Source: Gyrodactylus bullatarudis (taxonomy: Eukaryota; Platyhelminthes; Monogenea; Gyrodactylidea; Gyrodactylidae). Taken from it: a stretch of 60,333 nucleotides of DNA. Shown in pieces: positions 34,151 to 44,805 of this stretch. The notes under the pieces are model-generated. The model saw nothing but the letters and a program-made list of their open reading frames with translations, did not search any database and was not told the DNA's origin. The stretch spans positions 103,602 to 163,934 of the forward strand of contig SSNU01000083.1 in the NCBI GenBank assembly GCA_012064415.1, read 5' to 3'. Numbering within the stretch: the stretch's first letter is position 1; every line of letters begins with the position of its first letter. Made by a program: the position numbers and the translations under genes.

Positions 34151-34589
34151 TAATTTAACTTGAATTGATTTCTTAATAAATCAAAATTTGAGAATTCATA
34201 TGAAAAACCAATTTAGAACTAAATTAATGAAACACAAAATGTTGAGAAGGAAAGTCTGTTCTCATTGGTTGTTGCAATGGAGCAATATCATTGGCTGACA
34301 GGTTTAGTATAATAAAAAAACGAGAAAGGGGAGAAAAGATAACTCGACTCGTCATGTGTGAAATTGACTGTAGTATTGAAACCATTTAGATACTTGTTGT
34401 TTTCAATAAATAATTGAAGTAGAATTTTAATTGGTTTTTAGACAACTAAACCACTACAAGCAAAGTGTGGTAACAGTTTATTATAATAATTATTATATCC
34501 AAAAATTATTCTTTAATTAGTTATTGAAAACAACCAATGTGTAGGTGCTATCAGAACTATGCGAGTGTTTAGTAATAGGAGATGAACAG

Positions 34590-34650
34590 GGGTTCTGGCG
34601 TAATGATTAGAAGCGTTGCCTCACAACGTTGAAAACCCGAGTATGGCTAT
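34590..34650 (+). repeat. tRNA-Val-like SINE head, right copy
   Basis: Segment ggttctggcgtaatgattag, then aagcgttgcctcacaacgtt, then gaaaacccgagt. The D-arm-like and CAC anticodon-arm-like parts are in the right order and spacing for tRNA-Val. The T-arm is degenerate and there is no intact acceptor stem. It is inverted relative to 29986-30045. Confidence 0.5.
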
Positions 34651-35216
34651 GGTGTACTAACGAGTCCTAATAAGGAAGAAACGAGTCTATATCTGCCACC
34701 TTGATTTGAATATTATTTGACTCTCTTATCAAATTAACACTTGCTTATCCGAATTCTAACATCTAGGTGCTAGAAGTCAATCTCCATCAAGTTAGATTCA
34801 TATGGATATAGTAATAACCTGTGAACATATTCTAAAATTTTTAATTTGTAAATATTTTGTATCTATTTTCAGATCCGTTGAAGAATGGTTTGATTACCAT
34901 AATGCATATACATTCGAAAGTGGAAAATGTAATAGATTAGGTTGTAATAATTACACGCGAATTGTATGGGCAACAACAACTAATTTGGGTTGTGGCGTGA
35001 AGAAATGTACCTGGGGAACAACATTATTGTGCTTGTACGGGCCTGGGTGAGTTTAAATATTTTTCCGAAATCGAATAAGTCTTTCCAATAATCCTAATTT
35101 TTTTTCAGAGGAAACCTGTTCACTGGAGAGAAACCATATGCTCCAGCATAATTTCTCAAAATAATCAAGTTATAAAATACAGGTTTTTTTAAATCCTATA
35201 ATTATTTTTGAATGTT

Positions 35217-35260
35217 TTAAACCTCTCGTTACCAGAGGTCGTATACGACCTCACTTACGT
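35217..35260 (+). repeat. piggyBac-type end next to TTAA
   Basis: TTAA at 35217-35220 is followed by acctctcgttaccagaggtc and then gtatacgacctc. This closely follows the end of the 42739-44070 element (ccctttcgataccagaggtc then atatatgacc). The partner end was not found. It lies just downstream of the CAP pseudogene. Confidence 0.55.
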
Positions 35261-35767
35261 TTTATTAAAATTTTTATTAGTTATAATCTTTAATAATGAA
35301 ATAGGTAAATCACGCTATCACTACAGGTCATTATCTATTCGAACTCAAAATATTGAAAATGTTCTTTCCCCATCTACTACAACCTATCAACTAATTATAT
35401 TGTCCAGGATTTGTTTCATATTTCGAATATTCAACTCTCAGTGAATCTAATTATAGGTGGATTGAGTAAATCGCTAGAGACAAAAAAGAAGAATGATGAA
35501 ATGATTCAATTAATACTTTAGTAAATGAAAGGACCACCGGCAGCTATTTTGGTACTATATATCGAGCAAATTAAAGAATCTACCTGCTTGAAAATTAGAT
35601 TTCTCAAGTGTATCCTCTTGACATTAGAATACTCGTATCAAAAAGGAAATTAAAAGCAGAATTTAGAATTATGTAAAAGTTGATATACTCAAGAATTATC
35701 TTAATCCAAATATTAAGGAAGATCATTTTTTTGTGATCACAGCCTAAAGAAAAAAAATACTTCAATG

Positions 35768-35976
35768 TTTGAATTAGAATAAATTTTTATCTAAAATAAG
35801 AATCTGATATAACTTTATTTAGTGTGATGTCTGTCCAACTTGGTTGTGCCAACGGTTGAATTCAAATCAGATTACAAAGATCTTCATTATGAATTGGGCC
35901 GAGAATCACGTGGTCACTTTAGATTTAGTTACTGAATAAATGAGCTATTTACCTCCTTGAATAGCCATCAATGTTT
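35768..35976 (+). repeat. 209-bp direct repeat, left copy
   Basis: Almost identical to 36968-37176 and of the same length. It lacks TG-CA ends, so it is not an obvious LTR pair. The 991 bp between the copies show no recognisable coding sequence. Confidence 0.9.
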
Positions 35977-36967
35977 ATGATTTTGAATTTGAAAAATTTT
36001 TTTCGTTAATAAAAAAAATTTATTCAAACATATCCATAAACTAAATTTTCACTCATTTTTCTGATTCTGCTATTTCTAGATTCTTTTCTAAAATGGAGAA
36101 AATAATTTTAATGATAAATTAAAAAATCCTCAAATATATATCTCATGTGATAAGTTATCTTTGATGACGTAGGAAGGCAAGCTTATGTAAAATTAGCTTT
36201 GTTCATGTGCATTTCGCTTTTTTTTAATTCTGATAATCATTTTGGGTTATAACTATACAAGATGAAAAAAATTAGGTCAAATTTAATACTTTACTAGTGA
36301 AAAAAATTATCTGAATTCTCTAGAAATTAAGAAGAAGGATTAAAAGGTAAAATTATGATGGTAAATAGTTAGTCTAAAGTTCCCGTTTATTTTAAAATAA
36401 TAAGGGTGTGGATGGAAGGTATTTTAGTCTTAATATGTTGTTCTGATGTAAAATGTAACGCTGATCACATATCTGGTATTTTATATTAGGGAAAATTACA
36501 TTTTTGTAATTCCGAAAACAATTCCTTAAACTTTTTAGAATTTCATATCTAGAATAAAATACCTATAAATATTTTTTTTAATATCCACTAATAAAATTAT
36601 TGAAAATATGGAAGTTCTTAAAAATATATACAGTCAATAAGCAAGAGAGTTTCATGAATGAAAAATCAAACGTAGAGTTACAAGAATAATAGAATAATAT
36701 GGTGTATTCTAAGGTATATAAGGTAATTTCATACCATCACACACACCCATGTATTTCACTCAGTTTCCTTACACTAAAGTATAGAAATGTTAATTAATTG
36801 AGAAATTAATTTTGAATCTCAAACCTTTTGATCAGTTGCCATGCCACCAAAAAAAGAATTACTCGAGATTACTCGGGTAAAAAATTCAAAATCATAGAAT
36901 AATCCTGAAAGTAATTCAATCTTTCTATAACAGTGAATTAGTACATTGTATTCGTGATATGTCAAAA
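35977..36967. other. sequence between the 209-bp repeats, no gene seen
   Basis: AT-rich, without motifs of RT, GIY-YIG or transposase. Its presence between two equal repeats parallels the PLE insertions with long flanking repeats, but no PLE part could be read here. Confidence 0.4.
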
Positions 36968-37176
36968 TTTGAATTAGAATAATTTTTTATCTAAAATAAG
37001 AATCTGATATAACTTTATTTGGTGTGATGTCTGTCCAACTTGGTTGTGCCAACGGTTGAATTCAAATCAGATTACAAAGATCTTCATTATGAATTGGGCC
37101 GAGAATCACGTGGTCACTTTAGATTTAGTTACTGAATAAATGAGCTATTTACCTCCTTGAATAGCCATCAATGTTT
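36968..37176 (+). repeat. 209-bp direct repeat, right copy
   Basis: Partner of 35768-35976, differing by only one or two bases by eye. It ends in atagccatcaatgttt like the left copy. Confidence 0.9.
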
Positions 37177-37659
37177 TAATGGCATTGTAGAAGCTGTCAC
37201 ACAAGATCTCAAGATCTAGTGATCATCTGAACAAGGAAACTGCAATAACTAGGCATATCAAACAGGAGAAACATGCTGCTTCAGTTTCGAACTTTTCTAT
37301 TTTATACAAAAATCCATGTGATGACAGATGTATGGGTTGAAGAGAAATTCTTTATTAATCTATACAAACCCAATCTATGTGTTCAAAAAAACTATTCTTA
37401 TAACCTTCAACTCCCATGGCCTATGTGAGCTTTTTCACTTTTCTCTCCACTGTTGCTATTTATTGGAGAGTTTTGGTGTTTTTTCAGCTTACATTTATTC
37501 TAATTTTCTTCAACTTTTACTATTTCTTTCATTATTTGTAAATTATTATCTTGAATGAATCTTTTAACTTTTATCATTTTTAAAGCAATGCCACTGATGA
37601 TGCTTTAAGAAATACGTATATGGTTTTAAATATATCTCTTTCTTACATATTTCCAAATT

Positions 37660-38088
37660 ATGAATTTAGGTGGATACTCGGACGTTTTTGAAAAACAACG
37701 TGAATTACTCATTCATAATTATCTATCCCACCGGATCCCTGAACAAAAAATTCTTCTTCGTGAAATCTTATCTTCTAATTCTAAACTTTATTACTCCTAT
37801 GGCCAGTTGAAGTTTTATCGTGAATGTCTTGAACGGAATCAATATCCAAGGTCTTTTTGAAAGAAAGTTCCTCGAGATGTTCGTTTTCATAAAGAAGAAC
37901 ATCTAAAGATCAGAGAAGAAATTCAGATAATTGAAGAAAGGACCCAAATTCTGTTGAATTTCAGCGCGAAAAAAATGGTTCTCATAGAAACTGATTCTGT
38001 TTTCAATGATGCTTTGCTACGATTCTTTGTTGAAGCAGGGGAATCTGTTAAGAACCATAAATATGAAACGTTATTGAAAGAATATTTA
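37660..38088 (+). pseudogene. probable PLE N-terminal region, with one internal stop
   Basis: Open from 37660 with a single TGA at 37858-37860. Around it the frame reads LKFYRECLERNQYPRSF, then KKVPRDVRFHKEEHL and further helical, charged sequence. The block L-x3-C-L-x4-x-P-x-x-F followed by basic residues resembles the N-terminal region of PLE proteins, which is missing from the other copies here. The frame ends where the 94-bp MITE at 38089 interrupts it. Call is tentative. Confidence 0.45.
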
Positions 38089-38182
38089 CCCCCTAATTAA
38101 GTATTATTTATGTCGACCTATCTAAATGTATAGAAATCACTTGCTGCATTCTGATTGGTCGAGATAATACTTAATTAGGGGC
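38089..38182. repeat. 94-bp TA-flanked MITE
   Basis: Ends CCCCCTAATTAAGTATTAT and ATAATACTTAATTAGGGGC are inverted copies, with TA on both sides (38087-38088, 38183-38184). Non-coding. It cuts the PLE N-terminal frame. Confidence 0.75.
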
Positions 38183-38379
38183 TAAATATTCATGTTTCAA
38201 TAAAAATAAGATGTTTCAATAGAAATATTTTTACTGTAAAAATACAACACCTTATATTTCAGCTTTTGATTTCTTCGGCTCTTGCATGGTTTCTTGTGTA
38301 TCCTATTTTCTTGTAAGCTTTTAGTACCAAACTCATAAGAAAGGTTAGAGAAAACTAGCGCATATTTGAGTAATGAACG

Positions 38380-38870
38380 TTATGTTTCGTCGGGTCTCTT
38401 CAGACTTTACCCCGGTAACATTTAAATAATATTACAATGCAAAATATCCCCTAGCTTCGATTTGTACATTTCGTGATATTATATTTTATTATATAACCCT
38501 CACCAGGGGAGGAGAGGAAGAGAGTTGTCAATGTGAAAACTCTGCTCTTAACTAATTATTTCTCTGATCAATTTTCTGCTGTCCACTGTCTCTATGTCAT
38601 TTTCTCTTCACTTTTTCAAAACTTTTCTTTCAATTATTAAAGTTTGGGTCATAATTAGATTATCAAATTCTGTTGACTTCTTGTTAGTTTCACTTCTATC
38701 CAACTCTGTAACTGTTGCTGGGGCTGTACTTGGAACTAGAATTGATTGATTATCGACCAACTTCAGCCAACTTCTCGTCATCACAAAGCATAATAATCTC
38801 CGAGCAAACTGCTTTGGAATGGAAGAGCATGACAGATATATATTAGAAACAAGAGGAGGGTACATTTTTT
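38380..38870 (-). mobile_element. PLE 3' tail fragment with hammerhead-like motif
   Basis: Minus-strand tail related to the C-terminal tail of PLE 1 (attagattatcaaattctgt against attagattatcaactttcgt at 18676). At its end the hammerhead-type core CTGAAGA (38403-38397) is followed by eight bases and GAAA (38388-38385). Spacer ACCCG is largely complementary to upstream CGGGG. No RT or GIY-YIG part remains. Confidence 0.55.
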
Positions 38871-39090
38871 ACATCTACTCCACAGGTCAACCTGTACTTA
38901 AATAACACGTGTTAATAAATTATCATTATCATGAATATTTTTCGTTAGCCTGCCAAGAAGCAAAGAGGAGTGGTTAACACTTTGGTATGAAATAAATTCA
39001 AAAATTTTGATTTTCCTCTTGAGAACAACCAAAATAGAAATAGAATTCCTATAAAATAGAGTAGAAAGTTCATGTGAATTGTCAACTTAC

Positions 39091-39792
39091 TCATTGAATT
39101 GATTTAGAAAATAAGCAGTTAGATATTTTCTACTCATGAAAATCTCATGAGACAGTTCACAAGATTCGAGACAAATACAAAGTACGTTCTCCAATTTCTT
39201 GTAAACATCCAGTTCTTTTATTTGATCCAATGATCTTAAATATTTAATATTAGATTTCTCGATATCACTATTTTTCTCAACGAAAATCTTCAAATAAGGA
39301 TTGATAATTCTTGATAGCATTAGCTTTAATGCAGTTTTTATAAACATTTGATCCAATAATTCCCAACATTGAATACAAATTGATTCAAAATTATTCTGAG
39401 TTGATTTGCAGCTGATAAACGTTTTCATCAAGAGTTCACAAACATCATTAGAGTTCATGAAGTTCTTTTCATCTACACTATATGTGATTAGCTCATTGCA
39501 AATATTGCTTCTTGATAAGAAATATTTATAGGAAAGAATTATTTTTTCAACCTTTAACGAATGCCTCTTCGTCGGTATTTCGTTTCCAGAATGAAGATCT
39601 AAAAGATAATCAAAATTATGAAGAGTATGTCCCGAATGAATACATATTGGCAGTGATAAGAAGAAAACATCATTAAAATAATCCCCAAGAACACTTTTTG
39701 AACAGATACTATCCAGAATTTGCTTAAACTGGTTTATGTCACATTTTTTTTCCAATATCTTCGATATTAATAAATCATAATTTCTTTTCTTT
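39091..39792 (-). CDS. exon A, unit 2, of the unrecognised two-domain family
   Basis: Internal exon of 702 bp on the minus strand, from acceptor tttttag to donor GTAAGT (39090-39085). It enters after one base and leaves in phase 2. It joins exon B2 across a 699-bp intron, giving Glu at the junction. Motifs: GDYFNDVFFLSLPICIHSG, then KIILSYKYFLSRSNICNEL, then ELSHEIFMSRKYL. No ATG is needed, because the start is in exon B. Together B2 and A2 encode 469 residues before an unidentified terminal exon. Best-preserved A exon together with A3. Confidence 0.8.
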
Positions 39793-39936
39793 CTAAAAAT
39801 AAGCTTTTTAGTTAAATAACAAAAATAGAAATCAACAGATGTTTGTTTCTATGCAACTCATCGTGAGACATCATGCGTGAAATTGACTGATATTTAATTA
39901 TAACTGCCAGAATTGTAAATTAGAGCAAACTGAATA

Positions 39937-40376
39937 CAGTCAGTTTCACAAATGATGACTCGAGAAAAACTTTTTCAGGGAGGTCTTCTCTGCTCCAAAA
40001 CTGTTCCAGCATTCCGTCTATCTATTTTGGGATTCAAGAATGATTTTTTCTAATATCGATAATTTTCGCTCAAATTTTGTTTTTTATTCTAGCAAATCTT
40101 GGGATTTTAATTTGGGTTTTAATAATGCATAAAATTTTATCCTCTATCGAATGGTGTAAGACATTTTACTCAAAAAAGATTAAATAACAGAGATTATTAT
40201 TAACAATCCTAGAGTATTTCTTGTGAGCAAAATCAAGTTACAGTATATTAATCATAAGAAGGTTTAAAGAATTGATGACAAGGTGAAAAACTACTTAATA
40301 AATCAACGCTAAATGGTTAGAATTTTGGGGTAGTAATATTTAGTTTATCTCGAGTCATCATGTGTGAAATCGACTG
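39937..40376. mobile_element. 440-bp pogo-type MITE in the B2-A2 intron
   Basis: Ends CAGTCAGTTTCACAAATGAT and the inverted CAGTCGATTTCACACATGAT, with TA on both sides (39935-39936, 40377-40378). The same TIR family bounds the 30072-34370 composite. A further single TIR-like piece lies at about 39850-39890 (catgcgtgaaattgactga). Non-coding. Confidence 0.85.
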
Positions 40377-40491
40377 TAAATATATTTCATTGTTAAATAT
40401 AATTTGGGATAATTTATTATGAAATTTATTTTTAAATATAACTCAACTGTTATAATAAACATGTAACCTCTAAGTCATATTATTCACTTAC

Positions 40492-41198
40492 TCATAAGTA
40501 ATATTTATGAATGTGACTAATTTTTCACACATTAAAATTCCATGAGATATATCTTGAAGTAAACCGTTGATAGGAATTTCTTTGATATAATTTTGATAAT
40601 CATTCTGCCTCCAAAATTCTTTCATTTGCTTTCTATCAAATTTTATCATATTTTTGTCTATGAATTCATGCAAAACTACCGAGTGAATTCTTCTTTTCAT
40701 GATAGAAATGACATTACATCTCAGGAAAGGTCTTGCAAAAAAATCTTTATTATTAATGCAAATTCTTTTAAAAGTATCTAATGATACAAGACACGCTAAA
40801 TATTTTTCATAAAGTTGCATGCATCTAGTATCCAACATCATCAAACAAGTTTCTTGGGGAGATAAATCAATTATTTTTCCACAAATATTACTATTATCTA
40901 GGAAATATTTATAACAGGATATAATTTTCTTCTCCTTGAGTGTTTCATCTTGAAATCCTCTTTCTCTATCTGAATGAAGAGCCAAGCAAAAATGAAGAAT
41001 GTATTCCTGCCATTTCTTGTCTAAAAATCTTAATTCAAGAAAGAAAAGATCATTGAAGTAGTCCTGAAGAATTTCCTGGCTGCAAAGATTATCTAGCATG
41101 AGTAAAAATGCTTCAAGAGATATTTTCCTACTATTTATAGCACTTTTCAAATTTTCGCTTGGATCAGAAACTTCCAAATCTGATTCGTATTCATTCAT
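40492..41198 (-). CDS. exon B, unit 2, of the unrecognised two-domain family (start of gene)
   Basis: 707-bp exon from ATG at 41198 to a GTAAGT donor, phase 2, encoding 235 residues. Motifs: QDYFNDLFFLELRFLDKKW, LALHSDRE, KKIISCYKYFLDNSNICGK, then ISHGILMCEKLVTF. These line up one for one with exon A2 (DYFNDVFFL, LHSGNE, KIILSYKYFL-x2-SNIC, LSHEI-x-M), showing an internal domain duplication. A possible acceptor (ttaccattag) 21 bp upstream would keep the frame open, so the ATG may follow a 5' exon. No signal peptide or known domain. Confidence 0.8.
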
Positions 41199-42429
41199 TT
41201 TGAATAAAATTTGCTAATGGTAAAATAAAGAAAAATATCAACGTAATTTGTAACTCTTCTCAGTCTTTAAGATTAAATTGTGAATATTTGCATTTTTGAA
41301 TGGGTGTAAATAGAAAGTTGAACCCAGAGATTATAATTGGCAAATTGTTAAAATAATCAGAATAATTAGAGTGATAACTCTGATAAAATAATTCCTCACT
41401 TGAAGGGAAATAAAATTAAAATTAATTAGATTATCCTGATATAAATAGTTTAGACTCGCAAAAATGTGGAATTAACGTCATATTTCTCTTCTCGAATATA
41501 TAACGAGAAGTATCAATCCTAATTCCTTCATGATGAGAATAGATTTTCAGAAAATTGAAAATGATCTTTTTCTTAATGTTACTGGTAAAAGTAATTTATT
41601 AAAGGTAAAAGCTCGGTAAAGGAAGATCAGTTCTGCTCCAAATTTAAACGCATTTGTATTCTTCTTAAAAATTCCCTTCCTATGGGACATATTTTCTAGA
41701 ACAAAATAATTCCAGAAAGTCTTCGTCAGTATAGTTGTTGCATTATCCATTAGTTAAAAAACCGTATCGTTTATTAAAATCAAAAATATAAGATTTCAGA
41801 ATTGGGTCTTCCTGCGTAGTATCCAGTCTCTCCAAATGTCTCTGGAAACTGATCAAAACTATAGTTTGAATATAAAATGGCTACCCTGTGCCTGTTGAAA
41901 GAGAACATAAAAATATTTTCGTTTAGTTAAAAGGTTTATCTACAGCTATTTTGTTCTAGGTGCTTAGGTAATATAATCCCTAGGTTCGTCTCTGGTAATG
42001 AATCGCTGAATGTTACAGATTACAAATTGATCCCACCTTGACTAGTAAGAAAGATACACTATTAAATATTCTGATAAACGTAATATTTTACCGTTGAATA
42101 GGTAATACGTTGAGAGTAGATTGTCTGGACTTCGATTTTAATCTTTTTAATATCAATATTTTATACTATTTTTGTAATCAATTATCATAAAACTGATATT
42201 ATTAACTGTTATGTTTATCGAATAATTTTTAAGTAGAGAAACTATTATCTAGATCTTATCAAAAATCATTGAAATAATATGACACATGCTTTAGGTAAAT
42301 GAAAATAAAATGTTCAGAAATACATGTTTTATTATCAAAAATCAAATCACACGTCTGAAGTAGGGATATTACTTATAATTTTTTGGAAATAAGAAGATGC
42401 CAGATTTTTGATAAATAAAGATCTCTATT
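41199..42429. other. upstream of unit 2, no gene seen
   Basis: AT-rich sequence containing the promoter region of unit 2. Only short open frames lie here. Near 42390-42430 is the end block (aagaagatgccag) of the dispersed repeat described at 9089. Confidence 0.35.
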
Positions 42430-42625
42430 CGAGATAAGTTGCTGCTATCTTATTTCCTTTGCATGGCAAACTCAAGATCACAGTCTCAACTTCCTGTTCC
42501 TTTGGTTTCCCTTTAGGCGTATAAAGCTTTGAAAGACCGTCATTGATTAATTCAATTGGATAATCATCCGGCAAGAAAATTCTGATCAGGTCTTCTAATT
42601 CACTTTCCCATGCAGATTCCGATTT
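42430..42625 (-). mobile_element. PLE fragment (RT-endonuclease linker)
   Basis: The minus strand reads WESELEDLIRIFLPDDYPIEL and later ETVILSLPCKGNKIAATY. These match the linker region of the other PLEs (YPEAF and YSKLPFKGD in PLE 1; YPRQF and LRVPFMGDN in PLE 3). Short and isolated. Confidence 0.6.
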
Positions 42626-42738
42626 TTATTATATTTGATTTGTAAAAAAATCATAAATATTATAGAGGCTTTATACATATCACAGAGGTTTTCACTATCA
42701 TTATGCCTTTGACTTTGGACACAGTGTATAGATATTAA

Positions 42739-44070
42739 CCCTTTCGATACCAAAGCTGAACGAATAAAGTTTCAGGCTTAATTCTCTCACAGAATTACCT
42801 AAAATGTGATGATAAAAAACATTTACTAGAACAAAATTTCATAAAAAGTTTTTCTTACACATAATTTCATCAGGGTCTGATTTATATTGAAATTCTCATC
42901 TACTGGTGAGTATTTCAGAGTAAAACTTTGCCAATGAAGGGATTTATTTAAAAGTTAATTGTTTCAAAGACTCAACAAAAACTAATTTGTTGAAAGCTGC
43001 TTGAAATATCATGTATCTAAGGCCATTGCAAAGACAAAAAAATAATAATAATAAACTGCTCTCCTCATGATATTTTTCAGCCCATAATTAATTACAAATA
43101 AAAAAAAATCAAATACACAGAATAAAAGGCTGTCTATTTCTGTGGAATCTTCACCATCAGCTTATGAAAATATTTCTGAAATGAATAAAAACTGAAGTTA
43201 TTATTATTATCAACAAATTAAAAAAAGGACATGTAGATTAAATGTAATTCATAATGAACGATTAACTGATATAGTGAATGTTTCAGGAAGAGAAACTATA
43301 TTAATGAAGAGAAAGTAATGGACAAATTGTAACAAAAAAACTATTTATCTTCATAAGGTATAGTGCCTGACCGTAAATTACAAATGCTTTGATACTAGTT
43401 ATCATATATGTATCAACTCTTTATCAAAAAGGAAAAAAAAACTAATTAACAAGATGCATTTATTTTATTATTATTATATAAACATAGAGTTATAAATATT
43501 AATTTATTATACTTATTTTGTAAGAAGATTAATTTCTATCAACTTTTCTATGTGAAAATGAAAATTGTAAAGCAGAACATATGTGTTGTTCAATAAATTT
43601 TTCATTCATTCATTCAATTAATTTCAAAAAAGATATCTTTTAAATTTCATTCGATCTTATTACAAAATATCCTAGATATTGAAGATCTAAGGTAAAAATG
43701 GGGTTGAAAATTGCCCCATTTTTACGAGACTATTGATGGAACTGCTCATTGATTTCATGCATAAAAAATATACCTTGTTTTGGATTAACTATTTAGCCTC
43801 TACGGAGATTAATCTTATTATCTCTGAACATTAATAAGTTTAATAATTTCAAACAAAAATAATCATGAATTAAGGAACTCTACTTCCTTCGGTAAAAGTT
43901 CAAATACCTATGGCATTCTTATGACTGGCTAGCAAAAATATAGCATGATAGCAAACTAAGATAGTTTGTGTTATACTATCAAAAAATTATAATTAAAAAA
44001 ATGTTTCAAAATCATTGAAAAAAGTCAGTTTGAACATAGTGGTCATATATGACCTCTGGTATCGAAAGGG
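42739..44070. mobile_element. 1.33-kb piggyBac-type non-autonomous element
   Basis: Ends CCCTTTCGATACC and GGTATCGAAAGGG sit exactly between TTAA sites (42735-42738 and 44071-44074). Piggybac-class elements insert at TTAA without extra duplication. No transposase is readable inside. A retroelement tail (43552-43620) is nested in it, and a hairpin aaaatggggttgaaaattgc lies near 43696. Confidence 0.85.
43552..43620 (+). repeat. retroelement 3' tail family, third copy
   Basis: gaaaatgaaaattgtaaagc, then agaacatatgtgttgttcaa and an AATAAA. Matches 10118-10190 and 21107-21170. It lies within the piggyBac-type element. Confidence 0.5.
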
Positions 44071-44138
44071 TTAAACAGCGATTTTTATAATAGTTTCAGG
44101 TTTTTTCTAGCATCTCACTACTGAAATCAATTCAAATA

Positions 44139-44803
44139 CAGTGAACTTCCTAAAAAATATATAAAGTAGAGGAACTGACTAAAATATTTACACCCCTCTA
44201 CTAATGAGTAATGAGACGAATTTATGATTTTTTCTCCCAAAGTCAACCAACTTTCTTACTTCAAGCTCAACTTTGTTGGAAATTTGAATTTGTCATCTAT
44301 GGCATCTCTATTACTAGAATGATTTCTAAGTCATATATCTTAAAATTACAGAGATCACTATTTTGGATCCGAAATCATTCAATTTAACACTATTCGATGC
44401 AGCTCAAATAATTCCATTCCAAAATATTGCCTTAGAGCGATTGTGATCGAACTTGAAATCCTTCTTGGATTTTTTCAACTCGTTTCAATTTTTTGGAAAA
44501 TCGATACGAAAAGTCGTTTTCACGATTGAGAGACCCCTCTATTTACCAAAGCAAACAACTACGTCATAATCTTTCCCACTGAGTCATTGTATAGCAGACC
44601 CCCTTTTTGCCTATTTCACGTTGTCATAGCTAGCCATAGATAACATATTCAAATTTCCAACAAATTTGAAATAAGAAAGAATCACATAAAGTGGGTTGAC
44701 TTTGGGAGAAAAATTCCTAAATTCGCCTAATTACTCATTAGTGGGGGGTTTAATATTTTAGTCATTTCATCTTCTTTATATACTTTTTTAGAGAAGTTCA
44801 CTG
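44139..44803. mobile_element. 665-bp TA-flanked MITE, CAGTGAACTTCC family
   Basis: The left end CAGTGAACTTCCTAAAAAA and the right end (inverted) CAGTGAACTTCTCTAAAAAA lie between TA dinucleotides (44137-44138, 44804-44805). The arms match over roughly 180-200 bp. The interior is related, in opposite orientation, to 12585-12920. CAGT ends with TA target fit a pogo-type parent. Non-coding. Confidence 0.8.
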
Positions 44804-44805
44804 TA

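Larger units (their letters stand above)
30072..34370. mobile_element. head-to-head composite with pogo/Tigger-like ends
   Basis: TIRs start CAGTCAATTTCACACATGA on both sides with TA flanks (30070-30071, 34371-34372). The inverted match continues for about 240 bp into coding sequence, because both ends carry the transposase C-terminus reading outward (30473-30280 minus, ending in the same NIFNL/FEYI region as the plus-strand copy near 34150). The two halves therefore face away from each other. The same TIR bounds the 440-bp MITE at 39937-40376. Confidence 0.7.
29975..34825. mobile_element. composite transposon nest in a CAP intron
   Basis: CAP gene 1 has 33 bp at this position. Here outer inverted ends (cacaggtcattactatatcc at 29971-29990 and ggatatagtaataacctgtg at 34803-34822) enclose a pair of inverted tRNA-like segments. 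Those enclose the pogo-type element 30072-34370, which in turn holds PLE 3. The right side has about 180 bp more than the left between the pogo end and the tRNA-like segment. Confidence 0.7.
26006..35151 (+). pseudogene. second three-domain CAP gene, disrupted
   Basis: Exons corresponding to all seven of CAP gene 1 are found: 26006-26303, 26324-26512, 26541-26918, 29419 to about 29585, 29622-29924, 34873-35046 and 35109-35151. Defects: two extra bases in exon 1 (near 26060) shift the frame straight after the signal peptide. The first intron is only 20 bp. Exon 4 has an extra base (29535-29545) and its donor is deleted (about 29585). The exon 5 donor is weakened to GTAAAT. A PLE sits in intron 3, and about 4.9 kb of nested transposons sits in the intron that is 33 bp in gene 1. 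Later exons remain nearly intact, so the decay is fairly recent. Domain 1 now reads GHYNKVVW. Confidence 0.9.

Noticed and set aside
34590..34650. Functional tRNA-Val gene
   Set aside because: The anticodon-arm region fits, but the T-arm is degenerate and no acceptor stem closes. The inverted second copy points to a repeat.
35768..37176. LTR retrotransposon with 209-bp LTRs
   Set aside because: The repeats lack TG-CA ends, no primer-binding site or polypurine tract is evident, and the interior shows no gag or pol sequence.
37328..37558. Plus-strand hydrophobic 76-codon open frame
   Set aside because: No homology, codon pattern or context supports it. The hydrophobicity follows from T-rich sequence.
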